64,000 nt of DNA. Source: Bathynomus jamesi. Taxonomy: Eukaryota; Arthropoda; Malacostraca; Isopoda; Cirolanidae. Position numbers and translations under genes: made by a program. Each line of letters opens with the position of its first letter. Positions within the stretch are counted from its first letter, which is position 1. Below the pieces are notes generated by a model that made no database searches, was not told the DNA's origin, and saw nothing but the letters and a program-made list of their open reading frames with translations. The stretch covers positions 62,001-126,000 of the forward strand of contig JAJOZX010002354.1 in NCBI GenBank assembly GCA_023014485.1, written 5' to 3'. Positions 1 to 10,461 of the stretch are shown here, piece after piece.

Positions 1-855
1 ATCATCTGTGCACAAAATTCTGAAAGTTAATTTGCAGAAGAAAAGCTATCATTTGCAGGTTTTACATGATTTACATGAGGAAGATTTCCCTCGAAGTGCT
101 GTGTGTGCTGATCTCGTAGAACAAATCTGGAGTGATAATTTAATGGACAACATTCTCTTTAGTGATGAAGCCACTTTCCATACGTGTGGAAGTGTAAATC
201 GCCATAACTGTCGAATTTGGGCAGATGAAAGACCGAATGATTTCGTCCAAAATTGGGAGAGAGACTCGCCTAAAGTTAATGTCTGGATGGGTTTAACAAA
301 ATCTAAGGTTTATGGTCCTTTTTTCTTTGCTGAAGCTACAGTTACGGGGCTTATTTATCTGGACATGTTGCAGCAATTCCTTGAACCTCAGCTGATTGGG
401 GATATGATTGTCAGTACCGTCGTCTATCAACATGATGGTGCTCCTTGTCACTATGCCAAAATTGTTCAGGATTATCTAAATGGACAATTTCCAAATCGCT
501 GGATCGGACACGGAAGCAACAGACCTTGGCCAGCGAGATCACCAGATTTAACCCCTTTAGATTTCTTTGCATGGGGCTTTATCAAATTGCACGTCTATCA
601 GACGAAGATTACGAGTCTTGAAAACTTACGTACATGTATACGAACTGCTGCAGATAACATAACCCCGCAAATGCTCCAGGATGTGTTTAGAAATGCTGCA
701 GAACGATTTGAGCTGTGCAGGGATACTGATGGGTGTCACGTCGAATCCTACTCTTAATTATTTAATAAATGTTACCACTTTATCATTTTATGATTGAATT
801 CCATATAATTTCCAAGTGCTTCACAAAAATAGATCCTGACTTTATGTACACCCTG
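1..855 (+). mobile_element. DD41D mariner-like transposon, copy 1 (5' part outside window)
   Basis: The window opens inside this element. Its right terminal inverted repeat ends ...TACACCCTG at 855 and is followed by TA (856-857), the expected Tc1/mariner target duplication. The sequence is nearly identical to the complete copy at 25130-26341, so the family transposed recently. The missing left part lies before base 1. Confidence 0.9.
2..757 (+). CDS. DD41D transposase, C-terminal part (partial)
   Basis: The reading frame is open from base 2 to a TAA at 755-757, so this is a partial CDS without its start. It encodes the end of the DNA-binding region and the whole DDE domain of a Tc1/mariner superfamily transposase. 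Visible motifs are FSDEATFH (first catalytic Asp), QHDGAPCH (second) and SPDLTPLDFFAWG, where the Asp of LDF is the third. The second and third acids are separated by 41 residues, the spacing of the DD41D (rosa-type) group of mariner relatives. Compared with the second copy it lacks one Arg codon in the FPRRSAV stretch and keeps Phe before the first catalytic SDE. The transposase acts in the nucleus on its own TIRs. No frameshift is visible in the portion present. Confidence 0.9.
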   Translation, partial: SSVHKILKVNLQKKSYHLQVLHDLHEEDFPRSAVCADLVEQIWSDNLMDNILFSDEATFHTCGSVNRHNCRIWADERPNDFVQNWERDSPKVNVWMGLTKSKVYGPFFFAEATVTGLIYLDMLQQFLEPQLIGDMIVSTVVYQHDGAPCHYAKIVQDYLNGQFPNRWIGHGSNRPWPARSPDLTPLDFFAWGFIKLHVYQTKITSLENLRTCIRTAADNITPQMLQDVFRNAAERFELCRDTDGCHVESYS

Positions 856-857
856 TA

Positions 858-1070
858 CATTCATGAATTTGTTTCAGGTCAATGATTCATCTCATGAATG
901 AACTGGTTGAAGCTTTCCATTCTACTGACAGTTATGAGAGGAAACTCAAAATATTGACATATCTCCATTTACCATATCAAAAACTATAAATATATTTCAG
1001 ACAACTGAATATTTAGTTAAGAAAAGCAGAAATATAAAACAGACTTGGAATTATTCCTGAAATTGAACCC
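858..1070. other. No recognisable feature
   Basis: AT-rich spacer between the DD41D end and the next broken gene. I see no coding potential or repeat. Confidence 0.5.
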
Positions 1071-2569
1071 ATGTCAAAAGGAAAAGTAATAACTAAAGGT
1101 ACTGAAGATTCTGTTCAGAAATTTTTTGAATTGGATGAAATTAGTCATTTGTGCCCAGGTATAAAAGACTGCCTGAGTATCAGAAATGAAAGTGGGTATA
1201 AAGAATCTGTGCAGAAAAGACTGATGTTAATGAATCTGAAAGAAGCTTTTAGTCTCTCTAAAAATAATCCAGATAGTCCCCAAATTGGCTTCTCTAGTTT
1301 TGCCAGCCTTCGCCCCAGACATTGTGTTTTAGCTGGAGCTGCTGGTACCCATTCTGTGTGTGTATGTACATACCACCAGAATGCCAAAATACAATTCTCA
1401 GCTTTGGGTGTCAAAGGGTTGGAATACACAACTCTTATGGAGAAAGCAGTGTGTGATGTCAACAACAGGAATTGCATGATGCAAATATGTAATCTCTGTC
1501 CAAAAGAACAAGGTATTAAGAATTTTTTGCTCACTTTTCAGTGTTAATGATCCTGAATGTGAGGAAATAAAATATAAACAATGGGTTACTACAGATCGAT
1601 GCAATATGGTTGAAAAAACAGAATCTGTAGATGATTTTATAAATTCATTAAACACAAAAATTGTCAAATTGACACATCATCACTTTATAGCAAAGAATCA
1701 GAGTGCATTTCTAAAGAACTTGAAGAATAATTTAAATAGCCGTACAGCTGTAGTTCTTGGTGACTTTTCAAAAAACTACTCATTTGTAGTACAGGATGCA
1801 GCCGAAGATTTTCATTGGGAAAATACCCAATGCACAGTGCATCCCTTTGTATTATATTATAAGGAACTAGAAAGTAATGAAACAAAACATTCAAGTTATT
1901 GTTTTTTATCTCCAAATACAAAACATAACACTACAATGGTTTACACTTTTTTTAAACATACCTATTATTAGAAAATCCCACCTTCATATCAAAAAATTAC
2001 ATTATTTTACTGACAGATGTGCAGGACAATATAAAAATTGTTTCAACTTTGTTAACATTTATAAACATGAAGATTTTGAGCTGGAATGTGAGTGGCATTT
2101 CTTTGCCACAAGCCATGGTAAGAGCACTTGTGATGGGATTGGGGGTACAGTGAAAAGATCTGTAGCCAGAGTGGTATGCAGAGAACATTCGCAAATCAAA
2201 TATTAACACCAGAAGACACGTTTGAATTTTGTTCAAACAATATAAGTGACAGCATAAATTTTTTTTTTAATAAATTCTGAAGAAATTGAAGCTATGGAAC
2301 AAAATTTTTAAGTGACAGATATGGAAAAAAGTATGTGGCTAACAGGAACACAAAAATTCCACAGGTTTGTACTTATTAATGCAGATAACACAAAAACATT
2401 TGAATTATCTTCTGATGAAGTTGGTGAGGTGAGGATTATAAGCAAAGCTTTTCTGGGTGAAGATAATGTTGAAGTTAATCCGAAAATAGGAGAGTACATA
2501 GTTTGCACTTACAATGATCAGAAATGGTTGGGATTTGTACATTCCTATAATGAGGAATTTGATGACTGA
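1071..2569 (+). pseudogene. Broken transposon-type gene of the HFFATSHGKS / GGTVKR family
   Basis: Four co-linear reading frames (1071-1547, 1606-1971, 1877-2206, 2312-2569) read as one protein broken by at least two frameshifts. In order they hold a segment with LRPRHCVLAGAAGTHSVCVC; a Cys-rich CNLCPKEQG stretch; an Asp/Gln region CAGQYKNCFNFVN followed by HFFATSHGKSTCDGIGGTVKR; and a C-terminal module reading IGEYIVCTYNDQKWLGFV. I recognise this arrangement as a multicopy family in arthropods and cnidarians that behaves like a transposon, but I cannot name the superfamily. No TIRs were found around it. The piece is non-functional. Base composition is as AT-rich as its surroundings. Confidence 0.65.
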
Positions 2570-3406
2570 GGTTAGCTTTTCGCACCCATCAGGATATAGT
2601 GTTTACTATTACTTTCCATAAATTAGAGATACATGCCACATATCAAGAGAAAATTTTAGGTTTATTAAGCACACCCACTTTAAAGCCAGGAACAATGCGT
2701 ATTCAATATGTTTTCCCAGAAAATGAGTTGAAAAAACTCCTGTAATTATGAATCAACTTGATGTAATGTGTGTGTTCAATTTGTATTTTTGCCATTTATT
2801 TTCATCCATGTGAATATATCATTTGTAGTTCTCTATTTTAGTCTGCAGGCGTAAAAATGTCAAAATTTCACAATGTACATATTTTTTCAATAATTTTTAA
2901 AATATCTTGCAACTTGATACCCACGTTTTTTATTGTTTGTATCTTTTAACAATTAATGGCAGTTTAATAAATTAATTTTTTTTTTTTGGATTTTACTGCC
3001 TGGGGTGGTGGGGTCAAAAATAAAAAAGGGGGGAAATTTTCATTATTGTTCTACACATTTGAATGTGGTATCATTTAATAGATCTCTTCATATCTCAAAA
3101 ACTATGGGTCATAGAACTTTTTTATTTTGACTAGTGAAATCAGCACCCGGAAGAACCCCATATGTCAATTTTCATCAAAATCAAAATCAGAGTTGGAGTG
3201 GCGATATGCATTGGGTGATCTCTCCTGGAATGCCCCTGAAATCTCATAGAAGTTGGTCTCATTTGTGCCCCTACGGCATGAAAGGGTTAATTTTATTATT
3301 CAAACATTATCAAACATATATTGTAATTAAACATCACTTATAAACCATTTTGATTCATAAACCTTGTAAGTGAATAAAGCCTATGGTGCGTGACTTTTGA
3401 GACACC

Positions 3407-3410
<4 letters not shown>
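2570..3410. other. AT-rich stretch with a mariner-type terminal relic
   Basis: No gene. The last bases before 3410 (TTTTGAGACACCCTGTGTA, about 3391-3409) look like the end of a mariner-type TIR, but no matching partner end was found in the window. Confidence 0.35.

Positions 3411-3440
<30 letters not shown>
3411..3440. repeat. (TA)n microsatellite
   Basis: Uninterrupted TA repeat directly after the mariner-type terminal relic, then a T tract. Confidence 0.9.
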
Positions 3441-3452
<12 letters not shown>

Positions 3453-4270
3453 GAATACTTTCATGGTAAAAGTGGATAACTCACCTTGACTTTATTGTAC
3501 ATTTATTACTATCTTTATAAAGAGTGAGATGCAATAAAGGAGGGAAAGCCTGTTCATTAATCAAAAATAGAATAATCAGAAGTATCACTGCAAATCTGAG
3601 GATAAAATAAACTTTGCAGATTAGAATAAAACTAAATAATGTGGAAGTTGAATTGCCAGTGTGTGATATTTTGAATGTAAATAGCTGTTTACTTTCAGCT
3701 TGATGTAGTTATTGACAACATTGGAAGAGGATTACTTTGGACGCATTTGCACCCTGTGAGTTTTTCCTTTTAAATTTTGAATCCAGCCATAATAATTTTG
3801 AGTAAATCAACTTCTTTGACTTACTTAGTAGACCACTTCTGAAACCACTGTTTCTACACAAGTATTCAGACAAGGCCTTCAATTCTACAGTATTTTTAAC
3901 CATTTCTTGGTTTCCAGTATTTCTATTTGGTGTCTGTGATAGAATGGTTGACATTAGTCTGCACCCACCAACTGGGACCTGATTGGAAACAGCAGCTAAT
4001 GTTACACAACACAAAAAGCCCAACCCAGGAAGGTCATGGATCTCCTGCCTTTGTGTCTAGAATTTTATCAAATAGTAAGTTTTGGAGTAAAGTCTTTATT
4101 CAGGTTTATTTCTAATATAAAATCAAGGGTAAAACATCAGTGTCAATACTGGCTTAACCGCTTAATGCTAACACAAACCTTTAACCATGCATAATGAATT
4201 CCAAATAATATGCTTATAAATTTTATTTGCAATTAGAAAGTTTTCACTTAAGAGAGAAATAAAGGATACT
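3441..4270. other. No recognisable feature
   Basis: About 830 bases with only short, unconvincing ORFs. I see no homology I can name and no repeats. Confidence 0.4.
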
Positions 4271-4331
4271 TTATATATATATATATATATATATATAAGC
4301 AAACAACCACAAGGAAAAGGAAACACAAAGT

Positions 4332-4366
4332 CCGAGCGCTTTCGTGATATATTCACATTATCAAGG
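4332..4366 (-). ncRNA. Hammerhead-like ribozyme motif in the PLE tail (left copy)
   Basis: Read on the minus strand: TTGATAA, then T, then stem GTGA-ATATA-TCAC, then GAAA. This resembles a hammerhead core (CUGANGA, helix II, GAAA) with two core substitutions and one extra U before helix II. Hammerhead ribozymes are known in Penelope-like elements. This copy is probably degenerate and activity is uncertain. Confidence 0.35.
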
Positions 4367-5063
4367 AGGAACAGAAAATAGACGGAGATTACAAAGTAAA
4401 TGAGTTAAATAGACAAGCAAAAAATTCACAATTGGCACCTCAAATTAAAGGCCTTAAAGCCCTCTAAAGATTTTTTTAAATTGATAACATAATCTGTAGG
4501 CAGCTAAATAACTGAATATAAAAAAATATATACTGTATAGATGAAATTAGACAAAAAGAAAACCAATACAGAGAACAAAAATTATTATAATGGTTATTAA
4601 CACTAATATTTAATTAAAACAGGCAATTAATTGGCAAGAATTTAATGAAAAACAAATAGATAATGTAGATAACAAATAGAAAACATAATCTGTAGGCTGC
4701 TTAATTACTATACAGATGAAATTAGACAAAACACCAGTACAGAAAACCAAAAAAATTATTATAATGGTTATTAACACTAATATTTAATTGAAATAGGAAA
4801 AATTAAGAGGCCCGAAATTAATGAAAACAAAGGGAAAGTTGCCATCGTCTTACAGATTATTACAAAATTTCAACAAACAATCTGGAAAAAAATTGTTATC
4901 CCAACAGCAACCCACTTCAAAAATCCAATAAACCACCCAGCAACCAAAGATTATACACGAAAGAAATATTACAATTAAAATAGACACATAAGAATGTTAA
5001 CAGTTCTTACAATAATATTTATTTATTTAACCAGGGCAAACCATTAGGAGGCAAAAAATGCAG

Positions 5064-6035
5064 TTAAGAAAACAGTAGGCCCATCGCCAACTTACTGACA
5101 ATATACGAATCTAATTTGTACAACCCAGGGCTAATATTAAAGACCAAATCCGCATTATTCTTGATCACACTTGATTCCAATATATTTCTGCTAACAATAG
5201 ATTTACTAAACCTTAATTTGGAAGCATTTTTCCAATCAATGGGATGATTAGAATCTCTTACGTGAATGAAAATGGCGTTAGATTCCTGGCCACTTCTTAT
5301 ACTGTATTGATGCTGTTTAATACATAACTCAAGGGTCTTACCAGTTTGGCCAATGTAAAATTTATTACATATTGTGCAAGGGATTTTATATACACAACCA
5401 TGTTCACTTAAAGGGGAGTTCTTAATCAATGAATTCTTAATGACATCTAAATTTTTGAACGCAATATTTACGTTAAAAGTCCTCAGCAGATTCGGGAGCT
5501 CAAGGAAATTTTCTCTGAATGGTAACACTAAAACATTTTTTGTGTTATAAGGAATCTTATCCTTTACTTCATAGAAGGTTTTCTTTGCCATTTTTAAGGA
5601 CTTATCTATGCAGTTCTTTGGGTATTTTAAATCAAAAGCAATTTTGTATATTTTACTAATTTCATCGTTAATAAACTCAGGGCTACAAATTCGTAGGCCT
5701 CTTAGAAACAAAGTAGAAAGAACGGATCGTTTTAAATTAATGTGGTGATCAGAATAATAATGTATATAGGAACAATTATTAGTGGGTTTTCTGTAAATAT
5801 TGTACTTAAACTTTTTTCCAGACCTATATATTAAAACATCTAAAAAAGGGATCGAAGAATCTTTTTCTATTTCAACTGTAAAATTGATAGAGGGAATTAA
5901 ATTATTAAGTTTGGGTAGGAATTCATTGAGATTTAAAGTCACTGGCCAAAGACAAAGAACATCATCTACATATCTAAACCATGGAACATAATTTGGCAGA
6001 ATCTTCCTTAATAACTTACTTTCAAAAAACTCCAC
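5064..6035 (-). pseudogene. Penelope-like reverse transcriptase with GIY-YIG endonuclease, 5'-truncated
   Basis: A 323-residue open frame encoding the second half of a PLE polyprotein. The reverse transcriptase catalytic box is FRYVDDVL at about residues 21-28, followed by thumb sequence with FLDVLIYR and YRKPTNN. A C-terminal GIY-YIG nuclease domain shows CVYKIPC and KFYIGQTGKT near residues 215-235. In this copy the conserved Arg after the YIG motif is Cys (TLELCIKQHQ), whereas the inverted copy has Arg (TLELRIKQHQ). Arg here is normally catalytic, so this nuclease is probably dead. RT motifs before YVDD are missing because the copy starts at an internal junction near 6035. The protein would copy RNA into a nicked genomic target. 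Confidence 0.85.
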
Positions 6036-6159
6036 AGCAGATTCGGGAGCTCAAGGAAATTTTCTCTGAATGGTAACACTAAAACATTTTTTGTGTTATA
6101 AGGAATCTTATCCTTTACTTCGTAGAAGGTTTTCTTTGCCATTTTTAAGGACTTATCTG

Positions 6160-6582
6160 CTGAGGACTTTTAACGTAAATATTGCGTTCAAAAATTTAGA
6201 TGTCATTAAGAATTCATTGATTAAGAACTCCCCTTTAAGTGAACATGGGTGTGTATATAATATCCCTTGCACAATATGTAATAAATTTTATATTGGCCAA
6301 ACTGGTAAGACCCTTGAGTTACGTATTAAACAGCATCAATACAGTATAAGAAGTGGCCAGGAATCTAACGCCATTTTCATTCACGTAAGAGATTCTAATC
6401 ATCCCATTGATTGGAAAAATGCTTCCAAATTAAGGTTTAGTAAATCTATTGTTAGCAGAAATATATTGGAATCAAGTGTGATCAAGAATAATGCGGATTT
6501 GGTCTTTAATATTAGCCCTGGGTTGTACAAATTAGATTCGTATATTGTCAGTAAGTTGGCGATGGGCCTACTGTTTTCTTAA
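6160..6582 (+). pseudogene. Penelope-like GIY-YIG endonuclease fragment, inverted copy
   Basis: The last 140 or so codons of the same PLE ORF on the plus strand, ending at 6582. It starts at the inverted-repeat junction near 6155, so the reverse transcriptase is absent. The GIY-YIG motifs CVYNIPC, YIGQTGKT and the conserved Arg in LELRIKQHQ are all present. Reading further upstream to 6070 only adds antisense sequence from the duplicated segment. It cannot make a functional PLE protein alone, but it preserves the nuclease residue lost in the other arm. Confidence 0.85.
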
Positions 6583-7277
6583 CTGCATTTTTTGCCTCTT
6601 AATGGTTTGCCCTGGTTAAATAAATAAATATTATTGTAAGAACTGTTAACATTCTTATGTGTCTATTTTAATTGTAATATTTCTTTCGTGTATAATCTTT
6701 GGTTGCTGGGTGGTTTATTGGATTTTTGAAGTGGGTTGCTGTTGGGATAATTTTTTTCCAGATTGTTTGTTGAAATTTTGTAATAATCTGTAAGACGATG
6801 GCAACTTTCCCTTTGTTTTCATTAATTTCGGGCCTCTTAATTTTTCCTATTTCAATTAAATATTAGTGTTAATAACCATTATAATAATTTTTTTGGTTTT
6901 CTGTACTGGTGTTTTGTCTAATTTCATCTGTATAGTAATTAAGCAGCCTACAGATTATGTTTTCTATTTGTTATCTACGTTATCTATTTGTTTTTCATTA
7001 AATTCTTGCCAATTAATTGCCTGTTTTAATTAAATATTAGTGTTAATAACCATTATAATAATTTTTGTTCTCTGTATTGGTTTTCTTTTTGTCTAATTTC
7101 ATCTATACAGTATATATTTTTTTATATTCAGTTATTTAGCTGCCTACAGATTATGTTATCAATTTGAAAAAATCTTTAGAGGGCTTTAAGGCCTTTAATT
7201 TGAGGTGCCAATTATGAATTTTTTGCTTGTCTATTTAACTCATTTACTTTGTAATCTCCATCTATTTTCTGTTCCTC

Positions 7278-7304
7278 CTTGATAATGTGAATATATCACG
7301 AAAG
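7278..7304 (+). ncRNA. Hammerhead-like ribozyme motif in the PLE tail (right copy)
   Basis: Same motif as in the left arm, on the plus strand: TTGATAA-T-GTGA-ATATA-TCAC-GAAA. A related motif with a different stem (GTC-ATTA-GAC) sits in another PLE tail at 62122-62143, so the stem appears to be under base-pairing constraint. Confidence 0.35.
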
Positions 7305-7383
7305 TGCTCGGACTTTGTGTTTCCTTTTCCTTGTGGTTGTTTGCTTATTAATAAGGTCACGTGTTATTTTGTGATTCTAGTGC

Positions 7384-7388
7384 ATATA

Positions 7389-7422
<34 letters not shown>
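7384..7422. repeat. (TA)n microsatellite
   Basis: TA repeat between the PLE right arm and the mariner relic. It mirrors the TA tract at the left arm (about 4271-4297). Confidence 0.9.
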
Positions 7423-7423
<1 letters not shown>

Positions 7424-7427
<4 letters not shown>

Positions 7428-8385
7428 AAGTAGTCAAAAAGTTTGTGGCTTGTCAGCCAGACCTGTCATCATGGCAGGTTTTGCTGCACATTGCCTTCAA
7501 AGTAGTTCCCTTCTGCTATCACACATTTCTGCCAGCCTCCGTACCACTGCTGGAAGCACTCTTGCAGGGCTTTTCCTGTGACCTCCTTAAGTGCTGCTGT
7601 CGTAGCCTCTTTCACCTCATCTGCTGACTGAAACCTGCATCCCTTCAAGAGGGCCTTCATTCTTGGGAACAGGTAGTAGTCAGCAGAGGTGAGATCTGGA
7701 GAGTAGAGAGGTTGTGGAACCACAGTGATGGCATGCTTGGTCAGATACTCCTGTACCAAAAGAGACTGATGAACTGGTGCATTGTCATGGTGGAGCAGCC
7801 AATTTCCAGATTCCCAAAGATGCAGGTGTTTACAGCAGATGGCGAAGGATGTTTCTGTACATGTTCTGGTTGACGTTACTCCCTTCCGATGTGAACTGAT
7901 GAACGACGGCCTGGATAATCGAAGAACACCTCCAGCATCACCTTCCCCTTCAAGCAGTCTGCATGAAACGTTTGCTTTCTGGGTGATGGTGACTTCTAGT
8001 AAGAGGCTTGATGTTTGGATTGTTCATTGTTCATGATAACCCTGTTCAGAATACCTAGATTACTATTGACTCTGTCAATCATGTCCCCGCTAATGAGGGA
8101 CCGTTCTTCACGCTGATCCTCTGTGAGATTTTGTGGACAATGTAGCCACACACACGATGCATGTTAAGGTCATTGTGCAGAATTTGATGGCACGTGCCAT
8201 GTGACACACCAACGATTTCGGTGACTTCGTCAATAGTTCGTCTACAGTTCTATCAGATGATCTCTCAAATACGGGCAATGGTCTTCTCATTACAAGCTAC
8301 TGCTGGTCATCCTCCAGTGATTGTTGGCCGTCCTTGAAATGCCTAAACCATTTGTACAATGCACTCTGACACATGGCCTCGACTG
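7424..8385 (-). pseudogene. mariner (DD34D) transposase relic, main part
   Basis: Minus-strand remains of a mariner transposase. Recognisable pieces are WLLHHDNAPVHQS, then PLYSPDLTSADYYLFPRMK, giving 34 residues between the second and third acids, and a C-terminal stretch in 7469-7759. Further upstream on the minus strand, broken by shifts, is the HTH region reading QSALYKWFRHFKDGQQSLEDD near 8350. The gene stops abruptly at 8385 where non-LTR element A is inserted. Its N-terminus reappears at 24850-24909. About 15-20 codons between the two parts are missing, so the insertion was accompanied by a small target deletion. Non-functional. Confidence 0.85.
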
Positions 8386-8445
8386 CTCCTCCCCCCGGGG
8401 TGGCACCTTGTCGTGGTTGGAGGGCTCCCGTGTTCTGACCCAGTG
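8386..8445 (+). ncRNA. HDV-like ribozyme candidate at the 5' end of LINE A
   Basis: At the element's 5' boundary I can lay out an HDV-type double pseudoknot: P1 TCCTCC (8387-8392) with GGAGGG (8419-8424); P2 GGG (8397-8400 region) with CCC (8439-8441); P3 CACC/GGTT around loop TTGTCGT (8408-8414); and CTGA (8435-8438) where the catalytic C-N-R-A joiner belongs. The same layout recurs at the 5' ends of LINEs B and E. HDV-like ribozymes that set 5' ends are known in non-LTR elements. P4 is minimal here. Confidence 0.55.
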
Positions 8446-9190
8446 TGCTACGTCGGCGGGGGCTTAGCCCCAAGAAGGGTTACCCATGCTGGACAGGCTA
8501 CTGGGGAGACTGGGCCAAGAGCCACGAGGTTCTTGGTTCCCAGTATAGGTCTCCGGAGGTGACGCCCTTAAGGTGTTACTGTTGGGTGTCCGGGGTGGTG
8601 GGATTGGGGGCTGGGGTCTTTGCGCCGTTGGGGGCAAACTTTCGCATCATGGGGCCCCGTTTTTAAACCGACGGTGTGTCCTCTGGGGATGAGGTACCCC
8701 ACCCCCCCTGCGGTTTGCGCTCGGCCTCCCTTTCTCAACGGTAGACAGTTTCTCACATCCCCTGGGTCCCTTTTCTCTAACACTATTTGTGTATGGATAC
8801 TCTTCTTGTCTTAGAACTCGGGTGGTGGGCGACCAGGCCCCCCGAGTCCGCTACCACTGGAAGACCACGTCTTGAGGAGGTCGCGCCTCCTCTTTCGTTA
8901 CCGACCCTAGCCTGTACCTTAAACATGCCTTTGGACATACACCCTCTGGAGCAGGGGTTCCCCTCAGTCGCCTTCGGGCAAGTCGACAAGTTCTACTAAA
9001 GACTTGCCTCCAAAATCAGGCTTCTTGCTCTCCCTGTATGCCCGTCTCCTCACGGAGAGAGCCCCGCGGCGGACGGGGAAGTCGGCATTCACGTCTGTCC
9101 TATCGACCTTTGGATATTAAAGTCCACCTCGAATCTACGGGCTCCAATAAGCCTTAGCTCCCCAGCCCATGGCCTAAACCATTAGAGGTA
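8446..9190 (+). other. LINE A 5' untranslated leader
   Basis: GC-rich leader without a believable ORF. Blocks match the leader of LINE E on the other strand: around 8610-8760 versus 59270-59420, and around 8815-8880 versus 58650-58720 (shared GGTGGTGGGCGACCAGG and CTACCACTGGAAGACCACG). Short ORFs here are shadows. Confidence 0.7.
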
Positions 9191-10459
9191 CAGTAAAACT
9201 AAACATACCTTACAAAAGAGAATTTAATCCTGCATTTAATGAGAAACAATTAAAACTTGGTGTTCCCGCCATTGGCTTCCAAGACAGCCTGAATTCGCTT
9301 TGGGTAGCTTGTCAAAAGTGACGTGAATAGATCTTGATCGTTACGCAAATTTGCTAAAACAGTTTCACTGTGTTGCGTCATTGTATCCTTCGAAAATCGA
9401 TTTGCTGCAGGTTCTTGAAACAAGAGACATTCAACCTTGTCCTTTATAACTGATCCAATGTGTTCACAGACGTTCAGGTCAAGAGAATTTCCTGGCCATT
9501 CTTCATTTCCAAAGAAATCGATCTCATGGTTCCGCAACAACTGTTGAGTGGCTAATGCCTTAAAGCAGGGAGCCTTATCGTCCAGAAGTGTGACCTGATC
9601 GACATCCATAACATTGTTTGAGTTTCTTAGAAAAGGAATGACATGCTGGGATAGAATAATATCACGAAAATACTGTCCATCCCAACTCTGACCATTTGGC
9701 TTCAGCATCCACATGAGCTTCTTTGCAGTGAACAAAACAAACACACCAACACAGTCTGGACTTTTTAATAATTCGCGATAATGTTCATTGTCATCGATTT
9801 CATCTGGTGGTGTGGCCCACACTCGATCATTTTGGTAGTTAGGCCGACGTGTTACGTAAACAAAAAATTCATCGGAGACAGCTAAATGCATGAAATCATC
9901 CGCATCCCAATCTTCAAGATAATGGGCAAACCACATTCTGTCATCGATGTTAAGTTGAGTTTTTCTTGGCTTTGGAAGTTCATGCCAAGGCTTTAAACCT
10001 TGCCTATGACGGTACAGTCGAATGATCTCACCACTAACGATCTTTCCTCTCAACACTTCGATCTCTCTAGAAAGTTTAGCACAGCTGTTTTTCCGCTTAC
10101 GCGTACCGCTTTCAATGATGCCCTTTGTTTCCTGAGAGAGTGGCAAATTTGGGCGCCCAGATTTGGTTGTATCCATTTCACATTCATCCAAAGTTTTATT
10201 CCAATTTCTTTTGACGAAGTCTTCACTTCTTCGCAACTTTTTGGCAACCCATGAACGTGTTATAAAGGTGACTCCAGCATCACGAGCTTCCCGAAATGTT
10301 ATTGCTTGTATGCGATCTATCACACGTTGCCTCTCCGAATCACCAATTAATTGAGAAGCCATTATATTATCACTATCAGCTAGAGTAATTTTAATACCTG
10401 CAATAAATAATTTTATATATTTTTATAATCACTAAACTATTTCGATATAAGTAAACATG
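9191..10459 (-). mobile_element. DD37E Tc1/mariner-superfamily transposon inside LINE A
   Basis: A 1.27-kb insertion bounded by TA on both sides (9189-9190 and 10460-10461) that interrupts the GC-rich LINE A leader with AT-richer sequence. It contains one intact transposase ORF on the minus strand. The ends (CAGTAAAACT... and ...AAACATG) do not show long matching TIRs, so the exact limits rest on the TA sites and the composition change. Confidence 0.75.
9250..10362 (-). CDS. DD37E transposase, intact 370-aa ORF
   Basis: An uninterrupted ATG-to-stop ORF of 370 codons. The N-terminal ~120 residues form the DNA-binding half, with TRSWVAKKLRRSEDFVKRNW typical of a paired HTH and GRPNLPLS resembling the GRPR linker. 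The catalytic domain shows D164 (AVSDEFF), D262 (LDDKAPC) and E300 (LNVCEH). D262 and E300 are 37 residues apart, the DD37E spacing first described in mosquito ITmD37E elements. Length is normal for Tc1/mariner enzymes. The usual NSPDLNP motif reads NSLDLNV, a possible weakening. It would bind the TIRs and cut and paste the element at TA sites. This is the only full-length ATG-initiated transposase in the window. No promoter could be identified. Confidence 0.85.
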   Translation of the reverse strand: MASQLIGDSERQRVIDRIQAITFREARDAGVTFITRSWVAKKLRRSEDFVKRNWNKTLDECEMDTTKSGRPNLPLSQETKGIIESGTRKRKNSCAKLSREIEVLRGKIVSGEIIRLYRHRQGLKPWHELPKPRKTQLNIDDRMWFAHYLEDWDADDFMHLAVSDEFFVYVTRRPNYQNDRVWATPPDEIDDNEHYRELLKSPDCVGVFVLFTAKKLMWMLKPNGQSWDGQYFRDIILSQHVIPFLRNSNNVMDVDQVTLLDDKAPCFKALATQQLLRNHEIDFFGNEEWPGNSLDLNVCEHIGSVIKDKVECLLFQEPAANRFSKDTMTQHSETVLANLRNDQDLFTSLLTSYPKRIQAVLEANGGNTKF

Positions 10460-10461
10460 TA

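Larger units (their letters stand above)
4296..7347. mobile_element. Penelope-like retroelement in a large inverted-repeat arrangement
   Basis: Two copies of a Penelope-like element (PLE) face outward. The left arm (about 4296-5490, minus-strand sense) and right arm (about 6155-7347, plus-strand sense) are nearly identical inverted repeats of about 1.19 kb. Both contain the GIY-YIG end of the ORF and the 3' untranslated tail. Between them, 6035-6158 is a direct repeat of 5484-5607, so tandem and inverted partial copies are combined. Mixed tandem/inverted partial copies are known for PLEs. Both outer ends abut TA microsatellites (about 4271-4297 and 7384-7422). Confidence 0.85.

Noticed and set aside
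8359..8999. Several overlapping 60-73 codon ORFs in both strands of the LINE A leader
   Set aside because: They lie in GC-rich untranslated leader, overlap each other in many frames, and are not conserved in the homologous leader of LINE E.
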